A DNA stretch of 64,000 bases from Algihabitans sp965233705 (GCA_965233705.1 CBDDTF010000003.1:558001-622000), one strand, 5' to 3'; numbered from the stretch's first letter, positions 1 to 17,929 are shown. Notes: generated by a model not told the origin, from the letters alone. A program made the numbers and translations.

Positions 1-2506
<2,506 letters not shown>

Positions 2507-2516
2507 GACGAGGGGG

Positions 2517-2546
2517 CTCCCGCCGCGCCGGCGCGCGCGGCGGGAG
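2517..2546 (+). other. GC-rich hairpin between rpoB and rpoC
   Basis: A perfect 12-bp inverted repeat (CTCCCGCCGCGC, loop CGGCGC, then its complement) lies 11 bp after the rpoB stop. No T-run follows it, so it does not look like an intrinsic terminator. It may be an mRNA processing or stabilising structure in the rpoBC transcript. That role is inference. Confidence 0.45.
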
Positions 2547-2610
2547 ACGGCCTTGAACCGATTGCGCACGGCATGTCCCGTGCGAGGGAACGCACAAGCG
2601 GAGCTCACCC

Positions 2611-6810
<4,200 letters not shown>

Positions 6811-6907
6811 GCGACGCGACTCCGCCGGCGCGACTCGGCCCGGCGGCCGACTCGGACGGCCGCGAATCGCTCGGCGCGGGCGACTCGCGGCCAGCCGACC
6901 TGACAGG

Positions 6908-6943
6908 GAGCGGGCGGGGCGACAGTCCCGCCCGCTCTCGTTT
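6908..6943 (+). terminator. Intrinsic terminator of rpoBC
   Basis: A perfect 11-bp stem (GAGCGGGCGGG / CCCGCCCGCTC) with an 8-base loop is followed by TCGTTT, about 100 bp after the rpoC stop. It should end the rpoBC transcript before the str-operon promoter at 7083. Confidence 0.85.
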
Positions 6944-7082
6944 GACGGGTGGGCGCCGGCCCGCAAGGCGTCGTCGGCAACCTATGCGGGTTTTGGCGTC
7001 TGGCACACGCGTCTTGCGGCCGCCGCCGGCCGCCGGCGGGGCGGAAATCCGGCCCGGTGCCGAGAAAAAGCGTTGCTTTACC

Positions 7083-7111
7083 TTGACGCCCCCCGGGCCC
7101 GTGCGTATGTT
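7083..7111 (+). promoter_or_regulatory. Sigma-70 type promoter of the str operon (rpsG-fusA-tuf)
   Basis: TTGACG at 7083-7088 and TATGTT at 7106-7111 are separated by exactly 17 bp. The pair sits downstream of the rpoC terminator. The next gene begins about 300 bp further on, so the transcript would have a long 5' leader. Confidence 0.75.
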
Positions 7112-7129
7112 CCGCGCCGTTCCGTCAGG

Positions 7130-7260
7130 GGAGTTGGTGGTAGGCGCCTCAGGCGGCTAAACGCAACTCCGGGCGGTCGCTCAGCCTTGCAGGGTCCTTC
7201 CGTTCCTGCAGAGCGGCCGAGGCGCTGCGTCGGGGATCGATATGGATCCTGCGGCAGCGC
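7130..7260 (+). ncRNA. Structured 5' leader, three consecutive hairpins
   Basis: Three inverted repeats follow the promoter in series. They are GGAGTTG/CAACTCC (7130-7136 with 7164-7170), TGCAGG/CCTGCA (7188-7193 with 7205-7210) and GCGCTGC/GCAGCGC (7222-7228 with 7254-7260). The stretch from 7112 to 7417 has no convincing coding sequence. Leaders of ribosomal-protein operons are often binding sites for an encoded r-protein (S7 in E. coli), so an autoregulatory leader is a fair guess. The fold and any ligand are inferred from pairing by eye only. Confidence 0.5.
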
Positions 7261-7417
7261 TTGCTCCGCGAGAGCTAAACCTGGTTGGAGACACAAGAGG
7301 GTCGTTCGGCGGCGTCTCGCCGGCGATCCGTCGTTGTTTTGCCCGTCCTCGCTGTCGGGCCGCGACGGGTCGGCACGCGGGACGGCGCCTTTCGCCGCCA
7401 CTGAGGAGTAGTTAGCG

Positions 7418-7888
7418 ATGTCCCGTCGTCACCGGGCCGAAAAGCGAGAGGTTCTCCCCGACGCCAAGTTTGGCGACCGGGTGCTGACGAAGTTCATGAG
7501 CAACCTCATGCGCGACGGCAAGAAGTCGGTCGCCGAGCGCATCGTTTACGGTGCCTTCGACCGTATCGCCTCCAAGGGCGGCAACGATCCGCTGCGGGTC
7601 TTCCACGAGGCGCTCGACAACGTGAAGCCGGATATCGAGGTGCGCTCGCGCCGCGTCGGCGGTGCCACCTATCAGGTGCCGGTCGAGGTGCGGGCCGAGC
7701 GCGCCCAGGCGCTGGCGATCCGTTGGCTGATCAACGCGTCGCGCAGCCGCTCCGAGACCACCATGACCGCGCGGCTGGCCGGCGAGCTGCTGGATGCCTC
7801 GAGCAACCGTGGCGCCGCCGTCAAGAAGCGCGAGGATACGCACCGCATGGCCGAGGCCAACCGGGCGTTCTCGCACTACCGCTGGTAA
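7418..7888 (+). CDS. rpsG: Small subunit ribosomal protein S7
   Basis: S7, 156 residues, binds the 3' domain of 16S rRNA and organises the head of the 30S subunit. It starts MSRRHRAEKREVLPD and contains the conserved segment RRVGGATYQVPVEV and the C-terminal TVKKREDTHRMAEANRAFSHYRW-type end. A GAGGAG ribosome-binding site precedes the ATG. In other bacteria S12 (rpsL) lies immediately upstream. Here it does not, and S7 is the first gene after the promoter at 7083. fusA follows after 32 bp. Confidence 0.98.
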   Translation: MSRRHRAEKREVLPDAKFGDRVLTKFMSNLMRDGKKSVAERIVYGAFDRIASKGGNDPLRVFHEALDNVKPDIEVRSRRVGGATYQVPVEVRAERAQALAIRWLINASRSRSETTMTARLAGELLDASSNRGAAVKKREDTHRMAEANRAFSHYRW

Positions 7889-7920
7889 CCGCCCTGCCGA
7901 GACGCTGAAGGAAGAGATAC

Positions 7921-9999
<2,079 letters not shown>

Positions 10000-10076
10000 G
10001 GCCAAGCATCCAAACGTCACTCCGGCCCGGGACCTGATCGGCAGGCGGGCCAGCGCCGAGAGGTGGAGCAAGGAAG

Positions 10077-11267
<1,191 letters not shown>

Positions 11268-11349
11268 TCAGGTCATTCGAGCGGGAGGGGGCCTCGGCCG
11301 CCGTGTCGGGCCCCCCTCTGCTTCCTAGATAACAGCGGTCGAGCGAGCC

Positions 11350-11664
11350 ATGGAAAGCCAGAACATCCGCATCCGCCTGAAGGCGTTCGATCATCGGGTG
11401 CTGGATCAGTCGACGGGAGAGATCGTCAACACCGCCAAGCGCACGGGTGCGCAGGTGCGTGGGCCGATTCCCCTGCCGACCAAGATCGAGCGCTTCACCG
11501 TGCTGCGCTCGCCGCACATCGACAAGAAGAGCCGCGAGCAGTTCGAGATCCGCACTCACAAGCGGCTGCTCGACATCGTCGACCCGACCCCGCAGACCGT
11601 GGACGCGCTGATGAAGCTCGACCTGGCCTCGGGTGTCGACGTCGAGATCAAGCTGAAGGGCTAG
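11350..11664 (+). CDS. rpsJ: Small subunit ribosomal protein S10
   Basis: S10, 104 residues, is the first gene of the S10 operon. It starts MESQNIRIRLKAFDHRVLD and carries the conserved RGPIPLPTKIERFTVLRSPH. In other bacteria S10 is also the NusE antitermination factor that contacts NusB and NusG. The spacing to rplC is 4 bp. No separate strong promoter is evident in the 82 bp after tuf, so the operon may be read from tuf. Confidence 0.98.
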   Translation: MESQNIRIRLKAFDHRVLDQSTGEIVNTAKRTGAQVRGPIPLPTKIERFTVLRSPHIDKKSREQFEIRTHKRLLDIVDPTPQTVDALMKLDLASGVDVEIKLKG

Positions 11665-11668
11665 GGTC

Positions 11669-12451
11669 ATGCGTACGGGTCTGATCGCCCAGAAGGTCGG
11701 TATGACGCGCGTCTTCGACGCAGAGGGCTCGCACGTGCCGGTCACCGTGCTGAAGGTCGACGGCTGCTACGTCACCGCTCAGCGCACCGCCGAAAAGGAC
11801 GGCTACGTCGCGCTGCAGCTCGGCGCCGGCGCGGCCAAGGTGAACCGGGTCAGCAAGCCGGAGCGCGAGCGCTTCGCCAAGGCCAAGGTGGCGCCGCGCA
11901 AGCGGGTCGTCGAGTTCCGCGTCGCCGAGGACGCGTTGATCGACGTCGGCAGCGAGTTGACGGCGGACCACTTCGTGCCGGGGCAGTTCGTCGACGTCTG
12001 CGGCACCTCGATCGGCAAGGGCTTCGCCGGTGTGATGAAGCGCCACGGGTTCGGCGGCATGTTCGCCACCCACGGCGTGTCGATTTCGCACCGCGCCCAC
12101 GGCTCGACCGGTCAGAACCAGGATCCCGGCAAGGTCTTCAAGAACAAGAAGATGGCCGGCCATATGGGCGACCGGCGGGTGACCACCCAGAACCTGCAGG
12201 TGGTCAAGGTCGACGCCGAGCGCGGTCTGATCCTGGTGCGCGGCGCGGTGCCCGGCAGCGAGGGCGGCTGGGTCACGGTGAGCGACGCGGTCAAGCGGGG
12301 CCGTCCCGAGGAGGCGCCGTATCCGGGGGCGCTGCGCGCCAGCGCGGCGGCCGAGACGGCGCCGGCCGAGGACAGTGCCGCCGAGGCGGCTGCCGATGCG
12401 GCGCCGGCCGAGACCGGTGGCGAAGCCGGCGAAGAGAAGAAGGACTCGTAA
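11669..12451 (+). CDS. rplC: Large subunit ribosomal protein L3 with a long acidic C-terminal tail
   Basis: L3 helps nucleate 23S rRNA folding near the peptidyl-transferase centre. The core is complete, from MRTGLIAQKVGMTRVF through the methylatable-Gln loop region HGSTGQNQDPGKVFKNKKMAGHMG to the last strand. At 260 residues it is about 45-50 residues longer than the usual 205-215. The extra part, after GRPEEAPYPG, is an Ala/Glu-rich low-complexity tail ending EEKKDS. Such tails occur on r-proteins of several alphaproteobacteria and their role is unknown. rplD begins 3 bp later. Confidence 0.97.
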   Translation: MRTGLIAQKVGMTRVFDAEGSHVPVTVLKVDGCYVTAQRTAEKDGYVALQLGAGAAKVNRVSKPERERFAKAKVAPRKRVVEFRVAEDALIDVGSELTADHFVPGQFVDVCGTSIGKGFAGVMKRHGFGGMFATHGVSISHRAHGSTGQNQDPGKVFKNKKMAGHMGDRRVTTQNLQVVKVDAERGLILVRGAVPGSEGGWVTVSDAVKRGRPEEAPYPGALRASAAAETAPAEDSAAEAAADAAPAETGGEAGEEKKDS

Positions 12452-12454
12452 ACG

Positions 12455-13075
12455 ATGAAGGTGGACGTCACCACGCTCGCCAACGAGACCGCCGGCCAGA
12501 TCGAGCTCGACGAGTCGATCTTCGGGGTCGAGGTGCGCCGCGACATCCTGCATCGCGTCGTCACCTGGCAGCTGGCCAAGCGCCGGGCGGGCACGCACAA
12601 GGCCAAGGGCCGCAGCGAGGTCGCGGGCACGACGAAGAAGGCCTACCGCCAGAAGGGCACCGGCCGGGCGCGTCGCGGCAACCTGAAGACCAACATCATG
12701 CGCGGCGGCGGCGTCGTGCACGGTCCGCTGCCGCGCGATCACGGCTTCGACCTGCCGAAGAAGGTGCGCGCGCTCGGTCTGAAGTGCGCGCTGTCGGCCA
12801 AGGCGAAGGACGGCAAGCTGGTGGTGCTCGACTCGGCCAAGACCGAGACCCACAAGACCAAGGCCCTGGCCGAGCAGTTCGCCAAGCTGGGCCTGGACAA
12901 CGCGCTGATCATCGACGGCGCGGAGATCGATACGCAGTTCGAGCGGGCCGCGCGCAACATCGCGGGCGTGGAGCTGCTGCCGCAGCAGGGCGCCAATGTC
13001 TACGACATCCTGCGCCGGGACCGCCTGGTGCTGACCCGCGCGGCTGTTGAAGCACTGGAGGCACGGCTGAAATGA
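12455..13075 (+). CDS. rplD: Large subunit ribosomal protein L4
   Basis: L4, 206 residues, has a long extended loop that lines the peptide exit tunnel. The conserved loop sequence YRQKGTGRARRGNLKT and the flanking GGGVVHGPLPRDH are present. In E. coli L4 represses its own operon. No comparable leader can be claimed here. The stop codon overlaps the rplW start (ATGA), which implies translational coupling. Confidence 0.98.
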   Translation: MKVDVTTLANETAGQIELDESIFGVEVRRDILHRVVTWQLAKRRAGTHKAKGRSEVAGTTKKAYRQKGTGRARRGNLKTNIMRGGGVVHGPLPRDHGFDLPKKVRALGLKCALSAKAKDGKLVVLDSAKTETHKTKALAEQFAKLGLDNALIIDGAEIDTQFERAARNIAGVELLPQQGANVYDILRRDRLVLTRAAVEALEARLK

Positions 13076-13404
13076 GCAGGGCACGTCCGCGCAGGAAGCT
13101 CGACCTGCAGGTCTCGCAGGAGCGCATGTACGAGCTGATCCGCCGTCCGCTGGTGACCGAGAAGACGACTCTCGGCGGCGAGCATGGCCAGGTCGCCTTC
13201 GAGGTGCCGCTGGACGCCAGCAAGCCGGAGATCAAGGCGGCCGTCGAAGGGCTGTTCAAGGTGAAGGTGAGGGCGGTCAACACGGCCATCCAGAAGGGCA
13301 AGGTCAAGCGCTTCCGTGGCCGGCTGGGCCAGCGCTCCGACTTCAAGAAGGCCTACGTCACCCTCGAGGAAGGTCACGCCATCGACGTGACGACCGGTAT
13401 CTAA
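13072..13404 (+). CDS. rplW: Large subunit ribosomal protein L23
   Basis: L23 sits at the tunnel exit and is the docking site for trigger factor and SRP. The conserved core MYELIRRPLVTEKTT is clear. The protein is 110 residues from the ATG that overlaps the rplD stop. The usual length is about 98, so the first dozen residues (MSRARPRRKLDL) are an extra basic N-terminus. A start further in is possible, but the 4-base overlap favours this one. Confidence 0.97.
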   Translation: MSRARPRRKLDLQVSQERMYELIRRPLVTEKTTLGGEHGQVAFEVPLDASKPEIKAAVEGLFKVKVRAVNTAIQKGKVKRFRGRLGQRSDFKKAYVTLEEGHAIDVTTGI

Positions 13405-13420
13405 GGGCGGGACCAGGTTC

Positions 13421-14251
13421 ATGGCGCTCAAGACGTTCAATCCGATCACGCCGGGCCAGCGGCAGCTCACTATCGTGAGCCGCAGCGGCCTGTGGAAGGG
13501 CAAGCCGGTCAAGAAACTGACCGAGGGCCTGACCAAGTCCGGCGGCCGCAACAACCAGGGGCATGTGACCGCGCGTCGTCGCGGCGGCGGGCACAAGCGC
13601 ACCTACCGCCTGATCGACTTCAAGCGGCGCAAGTGGGGCGTGCCGGCCACGGTGGAGCGGCTGGAGTACGATCCCAACCGGACCGCCTTCATCGCGCTGA
13701 TCACCTACGAGGACGGCGAGCAGGCCTACATCCTGGCGCCGCAGCGCCTGGCGGTGGGCGACACGGTGGTCGCCGACGCGCGCACCGACGTGAAGCCCGG
13801 CAACGCGATGCCGCTGCGCAGCATTCCGGTGGGCACCGTGGTGCACAACGTCGAGCTCAAGCCGGGCAAGGGCGGCCAGATCGCCCGCGCCGCCGGCGCC
13901 TACGTCCAGCTCGTCGGTCGCGACCAGGGCTATGCCCTGCTGCGCCTGTCGAGCGGCGAGGTCCGCATGGTGCGCGGCGACTGCATGGCCTCGATCGGCG
14001 CGGTCTCGAACGCCGATCAGCAGAACATCTCGCTGGGCAAGGCCGGCCGCAGTCGCTGGCTGGGCCGCCGCCCCGCGGTGCGCGGCGTGGCGATGAACCC
14101 GGTGGACCACCCGCATGGTGGCGGTGAGGGCCGGACGTCGGGCGGCCGCCATCCGGTGACGCCGAGCGGCAAGCCGACCAAGGGCCACCGCACCCGGCAC
14201 AACAAGAAGACCGATGCGCTGATCGTGCGGCGCCGGCACGCGAAGAAGTAG
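13421..14251 (+). CDS. rplB: Large subunit ribosomal protein L2
   Basis: L2, 276 residues, is the conserved protein next to the peptidyl-transferase centre. It shows GGRNNQGHVTARRRGGGHKR near residue 40 and the C-terminal MNPVDHPHGGGEGRTSGG segment with the conserved histidine. The C-terminus is very basic (NKKTDALIVRRRHAKK), as usual. rpsS starts 12 bp later. Confidence 0.99.
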   Translation: MALKTFNPITPGQRQLTIVSRSGLWKGKPVKKLTEGLTKSGGRNNQGHVTARRRGGGHKRTYRLIDFKRRKWGVPATVERLEYDPNRTAFIALITYEDGEQAYILAPQRLAVGDTVVADARTDVKPGNAMPLRSIPVGTVVHNVELKPGKGGQIARAAGAYVQLVGRDQGYALLRLSSGEVRMVRGDCMASIGAVSNADQQNISLGKAGRSRWLGRRPAVRGVAMNPVDHPHGGGEGRTSGGRHPVTPSGKPTKGHRTRHNKKTDALIVRRRHAKK

Positions 14252-14263
14252 GGAGCGCGAAGC

Positions 14264-14542
14264 ATGGCGCGGTCAATTTGGAAGGGTCCCTTCGTCGACG
14301 CCTATCTGCTGAAGAAGGCAGAGAAGTCGCGCGATTCGGGACGCAACGAGATCATCAAGACCTGGTCGCGGCGCTCGACCATCATGCCGCAGTTCGTCGG
14401 CCTGACCTTCGGCGTCTACAACGGCCAGAAGTTCCTGCCGGTGCTGGTGACGGAGAACATGGTCGGCCACAAGTTCGGCGAGTTCGCGCCGAGCCGTACC
14501 TTCTACGGGCACGCGGCCGACAAGAAGGCGAAGAGGAAGTAA
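14264..14542 (+). CDS. rpsS: Small subunit ribosomal protein S19
   Basis: S19, 92 residues, pairs with S13 in the head of the 30S subunit. The sequence MARSIWKGPFVDAYLLKKAEK and the HKFGEFAPSRTFYGHAADKKAKRK C-terminal region are textbook. Spacing to rplV is 4 bp. Confidence 0.98.
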   Translation: MARSIWKGPFVDAYLLKKAEKSRDSGRNEIIKTWSRRSTIMPQFVGLTFGVYNGQKFLPVLVTENMVGHKFGEFAPSRTFYGHAADKKAKRK

Positions 14543-14546
14543 GGCC

Positions 14547-14924
14547 ATGGGCAAGCCCAAGTTGGACCGCCGTCTGGCCGATAACGAGGCGATGGCCGTC
14601 GCGCGCAACCTCCGTGTTTCGCCGCAGAAGCTGAACCTGGTCGCCGGGCTGATCCGCGGCAAGAACGCGCAGACCGCGCTGGCCGAGCTGCAGTTCAGCA
14701 AGCGCCGGATCGCCCAGGACGTGCGCAAGGTGCTGGAGAGCGCGATCGCCAATGCCGAGAACAATCACCAGCTCGACGTCGATCGTCTGGTGGTGTCCGA
14801 GGCCAGTGTCGGCAAGTCGCTGATCATGCGCCGCTTCCGGCCGCGCGCCCGGGGCCGGGTCGGCCGCATCCAGAAGCCCTTTAGCCGCCTGCGGGTGGTG
14901 GTCCGCGAGCGCGAGGAAGCTTAA
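14547..14924 (+). CDS. rplV: Large subunit ribosomal protein L22
   Basis: L22, 125 residues, has a beta hairpin that reaches into the exit tunnel near the macrolide site. The core ARNLRVSPQKLNLVAGLIRG and the hairpin tip RRFRPRARGRVGRIQKPFSR are intact, with no deletion or insertion of the kind linked to macrolide resistance. rpsC follows after 3 bp. Confidence 0.98.
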   Translation: MGKPKLDRRLADNEAMAVARNLRVSPQKLNLVAGLIRGKNAQTALAELQFSKRRIAQDVRKVLESAIANAENNHQLDVDRLVVSEASVGKSLIMRRFRPRARGRVGRIQKPFSRLRVVVREREEA

Positions 14925-14927
14925 GTC

Positions 14928-15617
14928 ATGGGTCACAAAGTCAATCCGATCGGCCTGCGCCTGGGCATCAACCGCACCTGGGACTCCCGTTGGATCGCCG
15001 GCAAGGACTACGCCAAGCTGCTGCACGAGGACCTGCGGCTGCGCGCATTCCTGAAGAAGCGTCTCAGCCAGGCCGGCGTCTCCCGGGTGGTGATCGAGCG
15101 GCCGGCCAAGCGGGCCCGGATCACGATCCACACGGCGCGGCCCGGCGTGGTGATCGGCAAGAAGGGCGCGGACATCGAGAAGCTGCGCAACGAGCTGTCG
15201 AAGATGACCGGCGGCGAGGTGCACCTCTCGATCGTCGAGATCCGCAAGCCGGAGATCGACGCGCAGCTGATCGCCGACTCCATCGCGCAGCAGCTCGAGC
15301 GCCGCGTGGCCTTCCGGCGCGCCATGAAGCGCGCGGTGCAGGCCGCCATGCGCCTCGGGGCCCAGGGCATCCGGATCAACTGCGGCGGCCGTCTGGGTGG
15401 CGCCGAGATCGCCCGCACCGAGTGGTACCGCGAGGGCCGCGTGCCCCTGCATACCCTGCGCGCGGACATCGACTACGGCGTGTCGACGGCGATCACCACC
15501 TACGGCACCTGCGGCGTGAAGGTCTGGGTGTTCAAGGGCGAGATCATGGCGCACGACCCGCTGGCCAGCGAGAAGCGCCACACCGAGATGCAGACCGGCC
15601 CCGCCGGCCGCGCCTAA
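14928..15617 (+). CDS. rpsC: Small subunit ribosomal protein S3
   Basis: S3, 229 residues, lies at the mRNA entry channel and has helicase activity together with S4 and S5. It opens MGHKVNPIGLRLGINRTWDS, has the KH-domain GxxG loop in VVIGKKGADIEKLR, and a C-terminal domain with GVKVWVFKGEIMAHDP. The length is normal. A 43-bp gap with a purine-rich ribosome-binding site precedes rplP. Confidence 0.98.
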   Translation: MGHKVNPIGLRLGINRTWDSRWIAGKDYAKLLHEDLRLRAFLKKRLSQAGVSRVVIERPAKRARITIHTARPGVVIGKKGADIEKLRNELSKMTGGEVHLSIVEIRKPEIDAQLIADSIAQQLERRVAFRRAMKRAVQAAMRLGAQGIRINCGGRLGGAEIARTEWYREGRVPLHTLRADIDYGVSTAITTYGTCGVKVWVFKGEIMAHDPLASEKRHTEMQTGPAGRA

Positions 15618-15660
15618 CCGCGTACCGAGTGAACGGACGTTCGAGAAGGACTGAAGGAAG

Positions 15661-16077
15661 ATGCTGCAGCCGAAGCGCACGAAGTACCGCAAGCAGCACA
15701 AGGGCCGCATCCACGGGACAGCCAAGGGCGGCACCACGCTGGCGTTCGGCCAGTTCGGGCTGAAGGCGGTGACGCCGGAGCGGGTCTCTGCGCGGCAGAT
15801 CGAGGCGGCGCGCCGCGCGATCACCCGCCACATGCGCCGCGTCGGGAAGCTGTGGATCCGGGTCTTTCCGGATGTGCCCGTGACCCAGAAGCCGGCCGAG
15901 GTGCGCCAGGGCAAGGGCAAGGGCTCGCCGGAGTGGTGGGCCTGCCGCGTCAAGCCGGGCCGCATCATGTTCGAGCTGGACGGCGTGTCCGAGGAGCTGG
16001 CGCGCGAGGCCTTTGCCCGCGCCGCGACCAAGCTGCCGGTGCGCACCAAGTTCGTCGTTCGCCCGACCGCCGACTGA
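15661..16077 (+). CDS. rplP: Large subunit ribosomal protein L16
   Basis: L16, 138 residues, contacts the A-site tRNA region of the 50S subunit. It begins MLQPKRTKYRKQHKGRIHG and contains the GKGSPEWWACRVKPGRIMFE segment typical of the family. This fits the spc-type order rpsC-rplP-rpmC-rpsQ. Confidence 0.98.
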   Translation: MLQPKRTKYRKQHKGRIHGTAKGGTTLAFGQFGLKAVTPERVSARQIEAARRAITRHMRRVGKLWIRVFPDVPVTQKPAEVRQGKGKGSPEWWACRVKPGRIMFELDGVSEELAREAFARAATKLPVRTKFVVRPTAD

Positions 16078-16109
16078 CGGCGCGAGGCGGAGGCAAGGAG
16101 TAGGTAGAG

Positions 16110-16328
16110 ATGAAGGCGTCCGATCAGCGCACCAAGAGCGACGACGAGCTGAAGCAGGAGCTGCTGGGCCTGCGCAAGGAGGCGTTCAACCTGCGCTTCC
16201 AGGCGGCCAGTGGGCAGCTCGAGAACACGACGCGCAAGCGGCTGGTTCGCCGCGACATTGCGCGCATCAAGACGATCCTGCGCGAGCGCCAGGCCAAGGC
16301 CGCGCAGCCGCAGGCCAACAAGGAGTAG
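16110..16328 (+). CDS. rpmC: Large subunit ribosomal protein L29
   Basis: L29, 72 residues, is a two-helix protein at the tunnel exit beside L23. The conserved LLGLRKEAFNLRFQAASGQLEN and RRDIARIKTILRER are present. rpsQ follows after 6 bp. Confidence 0.97.
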   Translation: MKASDQRTKSDDELKQELLGLRKEAFNLRFQAASGQLENTTRKRLVRRDIARIKTILRERQAKAAQPQANKE

Positions 16329-16334
16329 TCCGCC

Positions 16335-16601
16335 ATGCCGCGTCGCGTGCTGCAGGGCACCGTGGTGTCGACCAAGATGGACAAGACGGTGACCGTCGTG
16401 GTCGAGCGCCGGGTGATGCACCCGCTCTACAAGAAGTTCATCAAGAACTCGAAGCGCTATCACGCGCATGACGAGGAGAACCGCTGCAAGGAGGGCGAGG
16501 TCGTGCGCATCGTTGAGTGCGCGCCGATTTCGAAGTCCAAGAAGTGGAAGGTCGTTTACAACGGCGCTCAGGACGAAGCTGCCGGGGCGACCCAGGCCTG
16601 A
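16335..16601 (+). CDS. rpsQ: Small subunit ribosomal protein S17
   Basis: S17, 88 residues, is a primary 16S rRNA-binding protein with an OB fold. It shows MPRRVLQGTVVSTKMDKTVTV and HPLYKKFIKNSKRYHAHDE. A short Ala/Gly-rich end (DEAAGATQA) extends beyond the family core. Confidence 0.97.
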   Translation: MPRRVLQGTVVSTKMDKTVTVVVERRVMHPLYKKFIKNSKRYHAHDEENRCKEGEVVRIVECAPISKSKKWKVVYNGAQDEAAGATQA

Positions 16602-16636
16602 GTTCGGTCCGACGCGAGGGTAAGGAGTAAGGCGTC

Positions 16637-17005
16637 ATGATCCAGATGCAGACGAACCTCGACGTGGCCGATAACTCGGGCGCACGCAGGGTGCAGTGCA
16701 TCAAGGTGCTCGGCGGCTCCAACCGGCGCTTTGCCAGCGTCGGCGATGTGATCGTCGTTTCGGTCAAGGAGGCGATCCCGCGGGGTCGCGTGAAGAAAGG
16801 TGACGTGCATCGCGCCGTCATCGTGCGAACCGCCAAGGATCTGCGCCGGCCGGACGGCACGGTGATCCGCTTCGACCGCAATGCGGCCGTGCTGCTGAAC
16901 AAGCAGAACGAGCCGATCGGCACCCGCATCTTCGGGCCGGTGACCCGCGAGCTGCGTGCCAAGAAGTTCATGAAGATCGTCTCGCTGGCGCCTGAGGTGC
17001 TGTGA
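16637..17005 (+). CDS. rplN: Large subunit ribosomal protein L14
   Basis: L14, 122 residues, lies at the subunit interface, where RsfS binds in other bacteria. It starts MIQMQTNLDVADNSGARRVQCIK and is of exactly typical length. The last four bases overlap the start of rplX (ATGA). Confidence 0.98.
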   Translation: MIQMQTNLDVADNSGARRVQCIKVLGGSNRRFASVGDVIVVSVKEAIPRGRVKKGDVHRAVIVRTAKDLRRPDGTVIRFDRNAAVLLNKQNEPIGTRIFGPVTRELRAKKFMKIVSLAPEVL

Positions 17006-17328
17006 TGAAGAAGTTCAAGATCAAGAAGGGCGATCGGGTGATCGTGACCGCCGGCCGCTCCAAGGGCGTGGTCGGCGAGGTCCTGCGCGTCGACCGCGCC
17101 GACGAGCGCGTGGTCATCCAGGGTGCCAACCTGGTCAAGCGCCATCAGCGCCCGAGCGCCCAGAACCCCGAGGGGGGCATCGTCGAGATGGAGGCGCCCG
17201 TCCACATCTCGAACGTCGCCCATGTCGATCCGGAGGCGGGCGACCAGCCCACCCGTGTCGGCTACCGCTTTGTCGAAGGCCGCAAGGTGCGCTACGCCAA
17301 GCGCTCCGGTGCGCCGATCGACAGCTAA
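17002..17328 (+). CDS. rplX: Large subunit ribosomal protein L24
   Basis: L24, 108 residues, is an assembly-initiator protein with a KOW motif. The KOW segment KKGDRVIVTAGRSKGVVGEV is at the N-terminus. Its start codon overlaps the rplN stop, so translation is probably coupled. Confidence 0.97.
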   Translation: MMKKFKIKKGDRVIVTAGRSKGVVGEVLRVDRADERVVIQGANLVKRHQRPSAQNPEGGIVEMEAPVHISNVAHVDPEAGDQPTRVGYRFVEGRKVRYAKRSGAPIDS

Positions 17329-17350
17329 GACTCGATTGAGGACGAGACCC

Positions 17351-17893
17351 ATGGCTGCCCGGTTGCGTGAGCACTACGAGACGGTCGTCAAGCCGGCCCT
17401 GAAGAAGGAGTACGGCTATGCCAACGACCTTCAGGTGCCCAAGCTCGAGAAGATCGTCATCAACATGGGCGTCGGCGAAGCCGTCGCCGACCGCAAGAAG
17501 CTGGACACGGCGGTGCAGGAGCTGACCGCGATCGCGGGTCAGCGCCCGGTGGTGACCAAGGCGCGCAAGTCGATCGCCGGCTTCAAGCTGCGCGAGGGCA
17601 TGCCGATCGGCTGCAAGGTGACCCTGCGGCGCGAGCGGATGTACGAGTTCCTCGACCGCCTGGTGAACGTCGCGCTGCCGCGTGTGCGCGACTTCCGCGG
17701 CCTGAACGGCAAGTCCTTCGACGGACGCGGGAATTTCTCGATGGGCCTGAAGGAGCAGCTCGTCTTTCCGGAGATCGAGTACGACAAGATCGACGATGTC
17801 CGGGGTATGGACATCATCATCTGCACGACGGCCAAGACCGACGAGGAGGCGCGTGCGCTCCTCGCCAACTTCGACATGCCGTTCCGGCAGTAA
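17351..17893 (+). CDS. rplE: Large subunit ribosomal protein L5
   Basis: L5, 180 residues, binds 5S rRNA in the central protuberance. I place the start at the ATG at 17351 (MAARLREHYETVVKPALKKEYGY). The frame is open further upstream, but that part overlaps rplX and has no L5 similarity. The conserved KARKSIAGFKLREGMPIGCKVTLR and the C-terminal end NFDMPFRQ are present. Confidence 0.98.
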   Translation: MAARLREHYETVVKPALKKEYGYANDLQVPKLEKIVINMGVGEAVADRKKLDTAVQELTAIAGQRPVVTKARKSIAGFKLREGMPIGCKVTLRRERMYEFLDRLVNVALPRVRDFRGLNGKSFDGRGNFSMGLKEQLVFPEIEYDKIDDVRGMDIIICTTAKTDEEARALLANFDMPFRQ

Positions 17894-17929
17894 GCAAGCA
17901 GTCCGGACAACGGCGAAAGGGTAGACGCT

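Noticed and set aside
2517..2546. Intrinsic terminator between rpoB and rpoC
   Set aside because: The stem is perfect, but no T-run follows, and rpoBC are expected to be cotranscribed. Kept only as a hairpin feature.
11285..11319. A terminator between tuf and rpsJ
   Set aside because: An imperfect GC-rich inverted repeat is present, with a bulged stem and no T-run. It is too weak to call a terminator, and readthrough into the S10 operon is likely.
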